Positions 1 to 9,020 of a stretch of DNA of 64,000 nucleotides are shown in pieces. Each line of letters starts with the position of its first letter. Within the stretch, counting starts at the first letter, position 1. The notes beneath the pieces were generated by a model. That model was not told where the DNA came from. It saw nothing but the letters and a program-made list of their open reading frames with translations, and did no database searches. The stretch covers positions 1 through 64,000 of the forward strand of contig NZ_JBEZFP010000006.1 of the NCBI RefSeq assembly GCF_040649515.1, given 5' to 3'. This DNA is from Yinghuangia elevatio (lineage in GTDB: Bacteria > Actinomycetota > Actinomycetes > Streptomycetales > Streptomycetaceae). A program made the translations under genes and the position numbers.

Positions 1-136
1 CATACCGACACCTTCCGGCGGCCTCCGGCCGCGTGGGGGCGCGGCACCGACACGGGCGGAACCGCGCTATAGATGGCGGCAACCGCGGTGATTGTTTTGT
101 GAGCTTTGAATCCCCCTGTGTGAAGCACCCCAAGGG

Positions 137-700
137 GGAAATGCCTCGTGAGTTTGGCCGGGTCGGCGGGGGGCGGGATGGGCGGCTGGGGCTGACCCTT
201 GTGGGCGGCACCCTCCTGAGGCGGAAATGCCCCGTGAGTGTGGGGCCAGGTCGGCGGGGGCGGGATGGGCGGGGCTGGCTGACCGTTGTGTGGGGGCGCC
301 CTCCCCGGGCGGAACGGCTCCGGGGGGCCTTGGGGCTGGGGCGGGGAGTGTGCGGTGGCGGGCGAGGGTGGTTAGTCGTTGTGGGGAGGCACCCCTAACG
401 GGGCGGAAATGCCTCGTGAGTTGTGGGTCGGGTCGGTGGGGGCGGGATGGGTCGGCGGGGGCGGCTGGTCGTTGTGGCCGGCGCCCCCTGAGACGGAAAT
501 GCCCCGTGAGTGTGGGCCCGGTTCGGTGGGGGCGGGATGGGTCGGTTGGGGCGGGCTGGCTGACCGTTGTGGGGAGGCGCCCTCACGGGGTGGAAAGGCC
601 CTGTGAGTTTGGGGTCGGGGCGGTGGGGGCGGGATGGGTGGGCGGGGGTGGTGGCTGGTGGTTGTGGGGAGGCGGCTTCTGGGGTGGCGCTGCGTGGGGG
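137..700. repeat. Degenerate 86-97 bp tandem repeat, about six units
   Basis: The core GGAAATGCCYCGTGAG recurs at 137, 223, 405 and 495, with decayed copies at about 311 and 592, so the period is 86 to 97 bp. Each unit continues with a G-rich block containing GGGGGCGGGATGGG and a block like GACCGTTGTGGGGAGGC. Reading frames through it translate the repeat but the spacing is not a constant multiple of three and no ribosome binding site precedes them, so I regard it as non-coding. It fills most of the 764 bp before serB. I see no other gene in 1-764. Confidence 0.75.
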
Positions 701-764
701 GTTGGTGTCCACCCATCGGGACCGTGCGACGGGGGTTGTGGGGGGACGGGTACCGTGATCGTTC

Positions 765-1955
765 ATGGACGTCGCGACCCGTACGCTGCTCGTGAAGATC
801 TTCGGTAAGGACCATCCCGGGATCACCTCGTCGCTTTTCGAGACGTTGGCGGGCCAGGGTCTTGAGGTCGTCGACATCGAGCAGACCGTCACGCGGGGCC
901 GTCTGACCCTGTGTGTTCTGGTGCCCGCGCCGGCCGAGGACGGCGAGCTCCGGGCGCGGCTGCACCGTTGGGCCGAGGGCGAGCGGCTGGACATCGAGAT
1001 CATCTCGGGCAGCGGCGACAACCGTCCGCGTGGTGAGGGGCGCTCGCACGTGACGGTGCTCGGGCATCCGCTCACCGCCGACGCGGTCGCCGCCATAGCG
1101 GGACGCATCGCCGCGACGGGCGCCAACATCGACCGCATTTTCCGGCTCGCGAAGTACCCGGTCACCGCGATCGAGTTGCAGGTCTCCGGGGTGGAGACGG
1201 ACAAGCTCCGTGCGGAGCTCGCGCCGGAGGCGGCGGCCCGGCTCATCGATGTGGCGGTCCAGCCGGCGGGGTTGCTGCGGCGGGCGAAGCGCCTGGTGGT
1301 CATGGACGTCGACTCGACGCTCATCCAGGGCGAGGTCATCGAACTGCTCGCGGCGCACGCGGGCTGTCTCGACGAGGTGGCCGAGGTGACGGCCGCCGCG
1401 ATGCGCGGCGAGTTGGACTTCGCCGAGTCGCTGCGGGCGCGCGTGGCGCTTCTGGCGGGCCTCGACGCGTCCGCGATCGACGCGGTGCGCGAGCAGGTGG
1501 AGCTGACTCCCGGCGCGCGGACCCTCGTACGCACGCTCAAGCGCCTCGGCTACCAGGTCGGCATCGTCTCGGGCGGCTTCACGCAGGTCACCGATGTCCT
1601 CGTGGAACGGCTCGGGCTCGACTACTCGGCGGCGAACACGCTGGAGGTCGTGGACGGCAGGCTCACCGGGCACGTGATCGGCGAGATCGTGGACCGTCCG
1701 GGCAAGGCCCGCATGCTGGAGCGGTTCGCGGTGGCGGCGGGCGTACCGCTGTCGGCGACCGTGGCGATCGGCGACGGCGCCAACGACCTCGACATGCTCA
1801 ACACGGCGGGCCTGGGTGTCGCGTTCAACGCCAAGCCGGTGGTACGCCAGGCCGCCGACACCGCGGTGAACGTCCCGTTCCTGGACACCGTCCTGTTCCT
1901 GCTGGGCCTGACCCGTGAAGAGGTCGAGGCCGCGGACGCCGCGGACGGCGGCTGA
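765..1955 (+). CDS. serB: Phosphoserine phosphatase SerB with tandem ACT domains
   Basis: Hydrolyses O-phospho-L-serine to L-serine, the last step of serine synthesis in the cytoplasm. The 396-residue protein has two ACT-like regulatory segments (about residues 8-80 and 94-165) followed by a HAD phosphatase domain. HAD motif I is DVDST at 181-185, motif II is in the VSGG segment, and motif IV is GDGAND at 336-341. This ACT-ACT-HAD layout is the usual actinobacterial SerB. The ATG at 765 gives an N-terminus (LLVKIFGKDHPGI) that matches the expected first ACT strand. It is monocistronic, with a strong stem-loop just after the stop and a convergent neighbour. Confidence 0.95.
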   Translation: MDVATRTLLVKIFGKDHPGITSSLFETLAGQGLEVVDIEQTVTRGRLTLCVLVPAPAEDGELRARLHRWAEGERLDIEIISGSGDNRPRGEGRSHVTVLGHPLTADAVAAIAGRIAATGANIDRIFRLAKYPVTAIELQVSGVETDKLRAELAPEAAARLIDVAVQPAGLLRRAKRLVVMDVDSTLIQGEVIELLAAHAGCLDEVAEVTAAAMRGELDFAESLRARVALLAGLDASAIDAVREQVELTPGARTLVRTLKRLGYQVGIVSGGFTQVTDVLVERLGLDYSAANTLEVVDGRLTGHVIGEIVDRPGKARMLERFAVAAGVPLSATVAIGDGANDLDMLNTAGLGVAFNAKPVVRQAADTAVNVPFLDTVLFLLGLTREEVEAADAADGG

Positions 1956-1962
1956 CCGACGG

Positions 1963-1987
1963 GGGCGGCGCGCGGCGCGCGCCGCCC
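1963..1987. terminator. Bidirectional terminator hairpin between convergent genes
   Basis: A perfect 12-bp G+C palindrome with a one-base centre lies between the serB stop and the stop of the convergent phosphatase gene. There is no U-tract, as is common for actinomycete terminators, and it can serve both strands. Confidence 0.75.
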
Positions 1988-1994
1988 GAGGCGG

Positions 1995-2510
1995 TCAGGC
2001 CCGGGGTGTCTCGAAGGCCGCCAGGTGCGCGCCCTTTTCGTTGAGGTCCCCCCAGGTGCCCTCGAAGCGCATGAGCGCGATGCCCGACGTCGCGTACTTC
2101 TCGCGGGCGCGTTCCAGCGCGTCGCCGTCCGAGCTGCCCGCGAGGGCGGACACCAGCGTGGCGACGCCCGGGTTGTGGCCGATCAGGACGAGGGTGTCGA
2201 CGTCGTCGGGGGTCTCCTGCACGACGTAGAGCAGGGCCTGCGCCGAGGCGTCGTAGAGGCGGTCGTCGTAGCTGGTGTGCGGCTTCGGATCGAACACCTT
2301 GCCCATGAGCTTCCAGGTCTCGCGGGTGCGCTGCGCGGTCGAGCAGACCACGTGGTCCGGGTGCACGCGCTGCCCGACGAGCCAGTTGCCGATCTGCGGG
2401 GCGTCCTGCCTGCCACGGTCCGCCAGAGGCCTTTCGTGGTCCGGGACGTCGGGCCAGTCCGCCTTCGCGTGCCTGACCACCACCAGTGTGCGCTGTCGCT
2501 GCGATGCCAT
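1995..2510 (-). CDS. SixA-like histidine phosphatase superfamily protein
   Basis: A 171-residue member of the histidine phosphatase (phosphoglycerate mutase-like) branch with the SixA pattern. The phosphoacceptor motif is RHAKAD at about residues 14-19, and the second His lies in the IGHNPG motif. E. coli SixA dephosphorylates phosphohistidine on HPt or PTS proteins; actinomycete homologues are uncharacterised, so the substrate is inferred only. I chose the ATG at 2510 because it places the first strand (TLVVVRHA) at the N-terminus. The open frame extends further upstream, but through a terminator hairpin, so longer starts are unlikely. Confidence 0.8.
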   Translation of the reverse strand: MASQRQRTLVVVRHAKADWPDVPDHERPLADRGRQDAPQIGNWLVGQRVHPDHVVCSTAQRTRETWKLMGKVFDPKPHTSYDDRLYDASAQALLYVVQETPDDVDTLVLIGHNPGVATLVSALAGSSDGDALERAREKYATSGIALMRFEGTWGDLNEKGAHLAAFETPRA

Positions 2511-2544
2511 GGGATCCAGCCTCTCAGAATTCCGGGGACATGCA

Positions 2545-2580
2545 CGGCGGGTCCCGACCCTCAAGGGTCGGGACCCGCCG
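2545..2580 (-). terminator. 17-bp perfect stem-loop downstream of the MMPL gene
   Basis: Arms 2545-2561 and 2564-2580 are exact reverse complements with a two-base loop. It lies 45 bp past the stop of the minus-strand MMPL gene and before the next minus-strand start at 2510, so it separates the two transcripts. Confidence 0.85.
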
Positions 2581-2625
2581 CGTTGTGACACTGTGTTCGA
2601 CCGTCTGCCGACCGTCGACCGATCG

Positions 2626-4947
2626 TCAGCCGACCGGCGGCCTCGGGATCCGGGAGGAGCCGGAGACGTCGTGCCCGTCCTGGCCGTACGGGTCGCCGTA
2701 GCCGGGCTGGTACGGCGCCGCGTGGGCCCCCGCGAGCACCGGCTCACGGTGCGGCGTCGCGACCTCGTCGTCCTCGCCCGCGCCGTGGTCCATCTGCGGC
2801 AGCCAGCCCAGCCACTTCGGCAGGTACCAGTTGCGCTCGCCCAGCAGGCCCATGACGGCCGGCAGCAGGATCGCGCGGATGATCGTGGCGTCCAGCAGGA
2901 CCGCGACCGCGAGGCCGACGCCCATCTGCTTCATCTGCTGCATGGACAGGGTGCCGAAGACCGCGAACACCGCCACCATGATCACCGCGGCGCTGGTGAC
3001 GACGCCGGCGGTGCTGCGCACCCCGAAGGCCACCGCGTCGTTGGTGCTCATGCCCTTGTCGTACGCCTCGCGGATCCGGCTGACGACGAAGACGTGGTAG
3101 TCCATCGAGAGGCCGAACAGCACCACGAAGAGGAACAGCGGCAGCCACGAGGTGATCGCGCCCGGTGCGTCCGTGCCGACCAGGAAGTCGCCGTAGCCGT
3201 GCTGGAAGACCAGTGCGAGCACACCGTAGGCGGCGCCCACCGACAGCAGGTTCAGGACGATCGCCGTCAGCGCGATGGCGAGCGAGCGGAACGACACGAG
3301 CATCAGCAGGAAGGCGAACAGGAGCACGAAGCCGAAGGCGATCGGCGTGGTCTTGTCGAGCTGGTGGTTGAAGTCCTTGGTCTCCGCGTAGTCGCCGGCG
3401 ACCGGGGCGTCGACACCCTCGACCTTGCCGAACGTGGCGGGTACCACGTCGTCGCGCAGCGTGCTGAGCGACTTGCCGTCGTCCGCGCCGGTGAACGGCA
3501 CGTTGATCTGCATGACGTCGTTCTTGTCCGGGAAGGTGCGGACCTCGATCTGGTTCGTGAACAGCGTCGGGTTGTCGGCGACGCGCTTCTTGAAGTCGGT
3601 CAGCGCGGCCTGGAATCCGGCGGCGTTGATGTCGTCGGCGGAGATCACGACCTGCGCGGGCGCCGGGCCTCCGGGGAACTTCTCGTTGACGTGCTTGTAC
3701 GTCTGGACGATCGGCTCGCTCTTGGGCAGTTCCTTGTCGAGCGGCAGCAGCGACAGCTTCATGTCGAGGGCGGGGATCGTCAGCGCGATCAGCAGGCCGC
3801 CGGCGACCACGGTCCAGGCGAGCGGACGCTTGAGCACGGTGCGCAGGATCGCGCCCCAGAACTTGCCGCCGTCGGGGGACGGGCGGCGCATGCGGCCCAG
3901 GCCGGGGATCTTGCCGGCGTCGACCTTGTCGCCGAGCATCGACAGCAGCGCGGGCAGCACGGTGACCGAGCCGAGCATCGCGGTGAAGACCACGATGATG
4001 GTGCCCATCGCCATCGACTGGAACTGGCCCAGGCCGGTGAACATCATGCCCGCCATCGCGACCATGACGGTGACGCCCGAGATCAGCACCGAACGGCCGG
4101 ACGTCGCGGCGGCGATGGCCAGCGCGCGCTCCGGGTCGCGGCCCTTCGCGCGCTCCTCACGCTCGCGCCGGATGTAGAAGAGGCAGTAGTCGACGCCGAC
4201 CGCGAGGCCGATGAGCAGCATCACCGACATGGTGACGTCCTCGGTCGGGACCAGCCGGCTCGCCAGGACGAGCAGGCCCATGCTGGCCGCGATGAACGCA
4301 GTGAGTGCCAGGACCACCGGCAGCAGGGCCGCGACGACCGCGCCGAACGCGATGAGCAGGATGCCGAGGGCGAGCGGGACGGCGGTCCACTCGGCGGTCT
4401 TGAAGTCGTTGCCGATCGTGTCGTCGAACCACTTCTCGGACGTGGCGTCGCCGAGCTGCTCGATCTTCAGGTCGGGGTGGGCGGCCTGGCCGGCCTTGAC
4501 CGCGTCCAGGATCGGGGCGAGCTTGTCGACCGCGTCGTCGGGCTTGCCCATGACGTCGAACTGGGCGAGGGCCGACTTGCCGTCCGCCGAGATGGCGCCT
4601 TCCGCCGTGTACGGCGAGCGGATGTTCTCGACGACGCCGCTGGCCTGCACCTTGGCGAGGACGTCGTCCACGGCGGCCTTGAAGCCCGGGTCCTGCGCGG
4701 CGACGGATGCGCTGGTGAACAGCAGCATCTCGCTGGAGGGGTCCTCCACCCCGGCGTCCTCGATGATCTTCTCGGCGCGCCCGGACTCCCCCGGGGTCAT
4801 GTCCGAGTCCTTCAGTTCCTTCGATCCGAGCATGCCGCCGATGACGACGGAGAGGACCACGAAAAGCAGCCAGGCGGCCACTGCCGTCTTGCGATTCCTC
4901 GCGCTCCATCCGCCCATCGAGGCGGCGAGATTGCGCCTGCGTGCCAT
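2626..4947 (-). CDS. MMPL/RND-family membrane transporter
   Basis: A 773-residue membrane protein with two repeats, each an N-terminal helix, an external domain and a bundle of about five helices. The first helix is at about 22-42. RND/MMPL signature residues are GVDY at 251-254 and the paired MDY (D616, Y617) in the second half, which are the proton-relay Asp-Tyr pairs known from MmpL3. Actinomycete MMPL proteins export lipids or specialised metabolites; nothing nearby fixes the substrate. A GGAG Shine-Dalgarno sits just before the ATG. The C-terminal 50 residues are soluble and Gly/Pro/Tyr-rich. It appears monocistronic. Confidence 0.88.
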   Translation of the reverse strand: MARRRNLAASMGGWSARNRKTAVAAWLLFVVLSVVIGGMLGSKELKDSDMTPGESGRAEKIIEDAGVEDPSSEMLLFTSASVAAQDPGFKAAVDDVLAKVQASGVVENIRSPYTAEGAISADGKSALAQFDVMGKPDDAVDKLAPILDAVKAGQAAHPDLKIEQLGDATSEKWFDDTIGNDFKTAEWTAVPLALGILLIAFGAVVAALLPVVLALTAFIAASMGLLVLASRLVPTEDVTMSVMLLIGLAVGVDYCLFYIRREREERAKGRDPERALAIAAATSGRSVLISGVTVMVAMAGMMFTGLGQFQSMAMGTIIVVFTAMLGSVTVLPALLSMLGDKVDAGKIPGLGRMRRPSPDGGKFWGAILRTVLKRPLAWTVVAGGLLIALTIPALDMKLSLLPLDKELPKSEPIVQTYKHVNEKFPGGPAPAQVVISADDINAAGFQAALTDFKKRVADNPTLFTNQIEVRTFPDKNDVMQINVPFTGADDGKSLSTLRDDVVPATFGKVEGVDAPVAGDYAETKDFNHQLDKTTPIAFGFVLLFAFLLMLVSFRSLAIALTAIVLNLLSVGAAYGVLALVFQHGYGDFLVGTDAPGAITSWLPLFLFVVLFGLSMDYHVFVVSRIREAYDKGMSTNDAVAFGVRSTAGVVTSAAVIMVAVFAVFGTLSMQQMKQMGVGLAVAVLLDATIIRAILLPAVMGLLGERNWYLPKWLGWLPQMDHGAGEDDEVATPHREPVLAGAHAAPYQPGYGDPYGQDGHDVSGSSRIPRPPVG

Positions 4948-5223
4948 GGGTTTGTTCTCCTTCGTCGCGTGTGCGTACGCGGCGGAACCGCCCCGAGTCG
5001 GTGGTTCCCGTGCTGTCGGTACGACGCTACGAGCCGGGGGCGCGCGGCCCCATCCGGCGGACTGCCGTATCGCTCGGGTGTGGGCGCCCGTAGCCGAGGT
5101 AGGGCTAACCCCACCCCCTAGGGGTCGGGTGGCGCCGGAAGGGGTCGACTCGTTGACGTGTCGCCTGGGCGATCCTGGGCGATCATGATCATTTCGACCA
5201 CCCGGTTATCCGGATAGCGCGAA
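4948..5223. other. Intergenic region upstream of the MMPL gene
   Basis: No gene is seen here. The stretch should carry the MMPL promoter on the minus strand. Visible structure includes an imperfect inverted block around CCCCCTAGGGG at about 5110-5125 and a direct repeat GGGCGATC at about 5166-5182 before an ATGATCAT palindrome. These could be operator sites, but I cannot assign a regulator. Confidence 0.4.
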
Positions 5224-5278
5224 ACGCCCCTGGTGCACGGTTTGCTGACCTTTCGTCAGCAGCGGCACACAGGGGCGT
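5224..5278 (-). terminator. Nested hairpin after the small membrane protein gene
   Basis: The outer arms ACGCCCCTG (5224-5232) and CAGGGGCGT (5270-5278) enclose an inner hairpin GCTGAC/GTCAGC (5244-5249 and 5255-5260). It begins 15 bp past the minus-strand stop at 5294. Confidence 0.65.
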
Positions 5279-5293
5279 ACGTCGGACGGGGTG

Positions 5294-5596
5294 TCAGCTC
5301 ACGAGCGTCGCGATCAGCGAGATGATCCCGGTGATCAGCAGCATGGCGCCGAGGATCCCGAGCATGGCGCGACTGGCCGGCTTGTCCGGGTCCGGCGGCC
5401 CGAGGACGGGGGTGAACCCCTCGTCCCCGCGAGCCGCGAGATCGGCGGCCTCGGCCTCGGCCCGTGCCCGGCGCGCCTCCAGCTCCGCGGCGCGCGCCTG
5501 GTCCTCCCGCGCCTTGCGTGCCGCGACGGCACGCGCGTAGCGCTCCTTGGAGGACTCGCCCTTGGCGGGCCGGGGCTGCGACGGTGATGCGGACAT
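5294..5596 (-). CDS. Small single-pass membrane protein of unknown function
   Basis: A 100-residue protein. Residues 15-55 are a charged Ala/Arg/Glu-rich segment likely to form one long helix or coiled coil (ERYARAVAARKAREDQARA). It is followed by a Pro-rich linker and a hydrophobic helix at about 76-99 that ends the protein, so it should be anchored by its C-terminus with the helix in the cytoplasm. I do not recognise a named family. It sits between MMPL and fabI on the same strand, but terminators on both sides indicate its own transcript. Confidence 0.7.
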   Translation of the reverse strand: MSASPSQPRPAKGESSKERYARAVAARKAREDQARAAELEARRARAEAEAADLAARGDEGFTPVLGPPDPDKPASRAMLGILGAMLLITGIISLIATLVS

Positions 5597-5730
5597 ACCA
5601 CGAGTCTCCCAGACGCCGCGGTGCCGATCGCCCGGGGGTTGCGAAACGGGACGACGCCGCGGGGCCGTGCGGTGCGGGGACCCGGGCGAGTGCCTCCGCG
5701 CGGCCGGCGGAGCGGGTCGACCGCGCACAA

Positions 5731-5770
5731 AGACCCGCGAACCCGCCCTGCGGGCCGGGTTCGCGGGTCT
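5731..5770 (-). terminator. Strong stem-loop after fabI
   Basis: A 15-bp perfect outer stem (arms 5731-5745 and 5756-5770) continues inward as CCC/GGG with one bulged base. It lies 15 bp beyond the fabI stop on the minus strand. Confidence 0.85.
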
Positions 5771-5784
5771 CGTGTGATGCGGTG

Positions 5785-6558
5785 TCAGGCGCCCATGGCG
5801 TGCAGGCCGCCGTCGACGTGGACCACCTCGCCCGTCGTCTTCGGGAACCAGTCCGACAGCAGTCCCACGACCCCGCGCGCCGCGGGCTCCGGGTCGTTGA
5901 GGTCCCAGCCCAGCGGGGCCTTCTCGTTCCAGACGCCCTCGAACCGGTCGAAGCCGGGAATCGAGCGGGCCGCCATCGTCTTGACCGGCCCGGCCGAGAC
6001 GAGGTTGACCCGCACATTCTGCTCGCCGAGGTACTTCGCCAGGTAGCGGGAGGTCGCCTCCAGACCGGCCTTGGCGACGCCCATCCAGTCGTACCCCGGC
6101 CACGCCACCTGCGCGTCGAAGTCCAGGCCGACGACCGACAGCGAGCCGTCCTTCGGCTTCAGCGGCAGCGTGGCCATCGTCAGCGACTTGAGCGAGAACG
6201 CGGACACGTGCACGGCCGTCGAGACGTCCTCGTACGTCGTGTTCAGGAAGTTCCCGCCCAGCGCGTCCTGCGGGCCGAACGCGACGGAGTGCACGACGCC
6301 GTCGAGGCCGTCGACGTGCTGGCGCACGTTGTCCGCGAGGGCGTCCAGGTGCTCCTGGTTCGTCACGTCCAGCTCGATCACCGGTGCCGGCTTGGGCAGT
6401 CGGCCGGCGATCCGGTTGACCAGCGACAGGCGGCCGAACCCGGTGAGCACGACCTCGGCGCCTTCCTCCTGCGCGAGGCGCGCGACGTGGAAGGCGATCG
6501 AGGCGTCCGTCAGGACGCCGGTGACAAGAATGCGCTTGCCGACCAGAAGGTCACCCAT
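5785..6558 (-). CDS. fabI: Enoyl-[acyl-carrier-protein] reductase (NADH), InhA/FabI type
   Basis: Reduces trans-2-enoyl-ACP in the last step of type II fatty-acid elongation. The 257-residue length is normal for FabI/InhA. Evidence is the N-terminal LVTGVLTDASIA nucleotide-binding segment, and the Y156-x-x-M-x-x-x-K163 catalytic signature that matches Tyr158/Lys165 of mycobacterial InhA. The ending VHVDGGLHAMGA is the usual C-terminal signature. It follows fabG with a gap of only three bases, so the two form one operon in the order fabG-fabI, as in other actinomycetes. Isoniazid and triclosan target this enzyme family. Confidence 0.96.
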   Translation of the reverse strand: MGDLLVGKRILVTGVLTDASIAFHVARLAQEEGAEVVLTGFGRLSLVNRIAGRLPKPAPVIELDVTNQEHLDALADNVRQHVDGLDGVVHSVAFGPQDALGGNFLNTTYEDVSTAVHVSAFSLKSLTMATLPLKPKDGSLSVVGLDFDAQVAWPGYDWMGVAKAGLEATSRYLAKYLGEQNVRVNLVSAGPVKTMAARSIPGFDRFEGVWNEKAPLGWDLNDPEPAARGVVGLLSDWFPKTTGEVVHVDGGLHAMGA

Positions 6559-6561
6559 GTG

Positions 6562-7266
6562 TCAGTGCCCCATTCCAAGTCCGCCGTCAACAGGGATGAC
6601 AGCTCCGGTGATGTACGACGCGGCGTCCGAGGCCAGGAAGCGGACCACGCCCGCGACCTCCTCCGTGCTCGCGTATCGGCCGAGCGGCACCTGCGCCAGG
6701 ATCTCGGCCTTGCGGTCCTCGCCGAGCACCTCGGTCATGGCCGTGTCGACGAAGCCGGGCGCGACCACGTTGGTGGTGATGTTGCGCGAACCCAGTTCGC
6801 GGGCGAGGGAGCGGGCGAAGCCGACGAGGCCGGCCTTCGACGCCGCGTAGTTGGCCTGGCCCGCCGAGCCGAGCAGCCCGACGACCGACGAGATCAGCAC
6901 GATGCGGCCCTTGCGGGCCCGCAGCATGCCCTTGCTCGCGCGCTTGACCACCCGGAACGTGCCGGTGAGGTTGGTGTCGACGACCTCGGTGAAGTCGTCC
7001 TCGCTCATGCGCAGCAGGAGCGTGTCCTTGGTGATGCCGGCGTTCGCGATCAGGACCTCGACGTTGCCCTGGTGCGCCTCGACCTCCTTGAAGGCCTGCT
7101 CGACCTGCTCGGGGTCGGTGATGTCGCACTTGACACCGAACAGTCCCTCGGGCGCCTCGCCGGACCGCGACGTGACCGCGACCTTGTCGCCTTCCGCCGC
7201 GAAGGCCCTCGCGATCGCCAGGCCGATGCCCCGGTTGCCTCCGGTGACCAGTACGGACCGGCTCAA
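6562..7266 (-). CDS. fabG: 3-oxoacyl-[acyl-carrier-protein] reductase
   Basis: NADPH-dependent ketoreductase of type II fatty-acid synthesis, partner of the downstream fabI. I start it at the TTG at 7266 because an AAGGAG site lies seven bases before it and the resulting N-terminus (SRSVLVTGGNRGIG) begins right at the Rossmann motif. The open frame continues 27 codons upstream but has no binding site there. The 234-residue protein shows TGGNRGIG at 8-15, a NAG motif, SSVVG, and the YxxxK pair Y140/K144. The ending PVDGGLGMGH is typical. Confidence 0.95.
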   Translation of the reverse strand: MSRSVLVTGGNRGIGLAIARAFAAEGDKVAVTSRSGEAPEGLFGVKCDITDPEQVEQAFKEVEAHQGNVEVLIANAGITKDTLLLRMSEDDFTEVVDTNLTGTFRVVKRASKGMLRARKGRIVLISSVVGLLGSAGQANYAASKAGLVGFARSLARELGSRNITTNVVAPGFVDTAMTEVLGEDRKAEILAQVPLGRYASTEEVAGVVRFLASDAASYITGAVIPVDGGLGMGH

Positions 7267-7496
7267 CGGATCACTCCTTATACGTCGCTGTACGGGTCCG
7301 TCGACCGTATCGGTCCACGGCGCGGTACGTGGAATCGCCCTCGACAAGAAGATCCGGCCCGCGGCTGTGGGAAGTCGCCAACCGCCGCGTGCCGGCGCAC
7401 GCCCGAAATCGGCGGCTGCGGCCGCCTCCCCCGTGATTGACTTCCGGACAGCGCGTGCCCTGGTTCCAGAGCAGCAGAAAGACAGGTGAGCAGCCC

Positions 7497-9020
7497 GTGC
7501 CGCACCCGATCGATCCGGCCTTCGAGGCCTATCCGCTGCGCCGCCTCGCGGACGCCGCCCTCGGGCGGGCCCGCGAACTCGGTGCCGCCCACGCGGACTT
7601 CCGCCTGGAGCGCATCCGTGACGCGCACCTGAGGCTGCGCGACGGGCGTACCGAGACGTCGCTCGACTCGACCGACGTCGGGTTCGCGGTGCGGGTCGTG
7701 CACGAGGGTGCCTGGGGCTTCGCGGCCGGCGTCGATCTGACCGTGGACGCCGCGGTGCGCATCGCCGAGGAGGCGGTCGCGGTCGCCCGCGTGTCGCGGT
7801 CGATCGCGCAGGCGTCCGGCGCGGGGCCGGACGACCTCGTCGAGCTCGCCCCGGAGCCGGTGTACGAGGACGCGGTATGGGTGTCCTCCTACGAGGTCAA
7901 CCCGTTCGACGTCGCGGAGGCCGACCGCATCGCGCTGCTCGCGCAGTGGAGCCGCGACCTGCTCGCGGCCGACGGCGTGGACCACGTCGACGCGTCGCTC
8001 ATGGCGGTGCAGGAGAACAAGTTCTACGCGGACACCGCGGGCACCACCACCACGCAGCAGCGCGTACGCCTGCACCCGCAGCTCACCGCGGTCGCCGTCA
8101 CCGGCGGCGCGTTCGAGTCGATGCGCACGATCGCGCCGCCGGTCGGCCGCGGTTGGGAGTACCTGACCGGCACCGGCTGGGACTGGAAGGCGGAGCTGTC
8201 CGAGCTGCCGTCGCTGCTCGCCGAACGGGTCGCGGCGCCGTCCGTCGAGGCGGGCGCGTACGACCTCGTCATCGACCCGGGCAACCTGTGGCTGACGATC
8301 CACGAGTCGATCGGCCACGCCACCGAGCTGGACCGCGCGCTGGGCTACGAGGCGGCGTACGCGGGAACCTCCTTCGCGACGTTCGACAAGCTCGGCACGC
8401 TCAAGTACGGCTCCGAGATCATGCACGTCACCGGCGACCGCACCGCCGAACACGGCCTCGCGACCGTCGGCTACGACGACGAGGGCGTGGCGACGCAGAG
8501 CTGGGACCTGGTCAAGGACGGCGTGCTGGTGGGCTACCAGCTCGACCGCAACATGGCCCGGATGAAGGGCTTCGGCCGGTCCAACGGCTGCGCGTTCGCC
8601 GACTCGCCGTCGCACGTCCCGGTCCAGCGCATGGCGAACGTCTCGCTGCGCCCGGCCGCGGAGGACCGGTCGACCGCCGACCTGATCGGCGGTGTCGAGC
8701 GCGGCCTCTACATCGTCGGCGACAAGTCGTGGTCGATCGACATGCAGCGCTACAACTTCCAGTTCACCGGCCAGCGCGCTTACCGCATCGAGAACGGCCG
8801 ACTCGCGGGCCAGGTCAAGGACTTCGCGTACCAGGCGACCACCACGGATTTCTGGGGGTCGATGGAGGCGCTCGGCGGCGAGTCGACGTACGTCTTCGGC
8901 GGCGCCTTCAACTGCGGCAAGGCGCAGCCCGGTCAGGTCGCGGCGGTCGGCCACGGATGCCCGTCGGCGCTCTTCCGGGGCGTGCGGGTGCTCAACACGG
9001 TTCAGGAGGCGGGGCGTTGA
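7497..9020 (+). CDS. tldD: TldD-family metalloprotease subunit
   Basis: TldD carries the zinc site of the heterodimeric TldD/TldE protease, which in E. coli trims microcin B17 precursor and degrades CcdA. The 507-residue protein has the HExxxH motif as HESIGH at 269-274, and the family's C-terminal region ending in CPSALFRGVRVLNTV. I chose the GTG at 7497 because the family normally begins near PHPIDPAF; the frame is open 20 codons further up. The gene is coupled to the next one by a four-base overlap, as expected for the two obligate subunits. Its natural substrate here is unknown. Confidence 0.92.
   Translation: MPHPIDPAFEAYPLRRLADAALGRARELGAAHADFRLERIRDAHLRLRDGRTETSLDSTDVGFAVRVVHEGAWGFAAGVDLTVDAAVRIAEEAVAVARVSRSIAQASGAGPDDLVELAPEPVYEDAVWVSSYEVNPFDVAEADRIALLAQWSRDLLAADGVDHVDASLMAVQENKFYADTAGTTTTQQRVRLHPQLTAVAVTGGAFESMRTIAPPVGRGWEYLTGTGWDWKAELSELPSLLAERVAAPSVEAGAYDLVIDPGNLWLTIHESIGHATELDRALGYEAAYAGTSFATFDKLGTLKYGSEIMHVTGDRTAEHGLATVGYDDEGVATQSWDLVKDGVLVGYQLDRNMARMKGFGRSNGCAFADSPSHVPVQRMANVSLRPAAEDRSTADLIGGVERGLYIVGDKSWSIDMQRYNFQFTGQRAYRIENGRLAGQVKDFAYQATTTDFWGSMEALGGESTYVFGGAFNCGKAQPGQVAAVGHGCPSALFRGVRVLNTVQEAGR

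Noticed and set aside
33..808. Several open frames across the serB upstream repeat
   Set aside because: They merely translate the G-rich repeat, change frame with unit length, lack ribosome binding sites, and run into serB on another frame.
2275..5121. 948-residue plus-strand frame opposite MMPL
   Set aside because: Composition is Arg/Asp/Glu/His-rich antisense of a real transporter with clear motifs.
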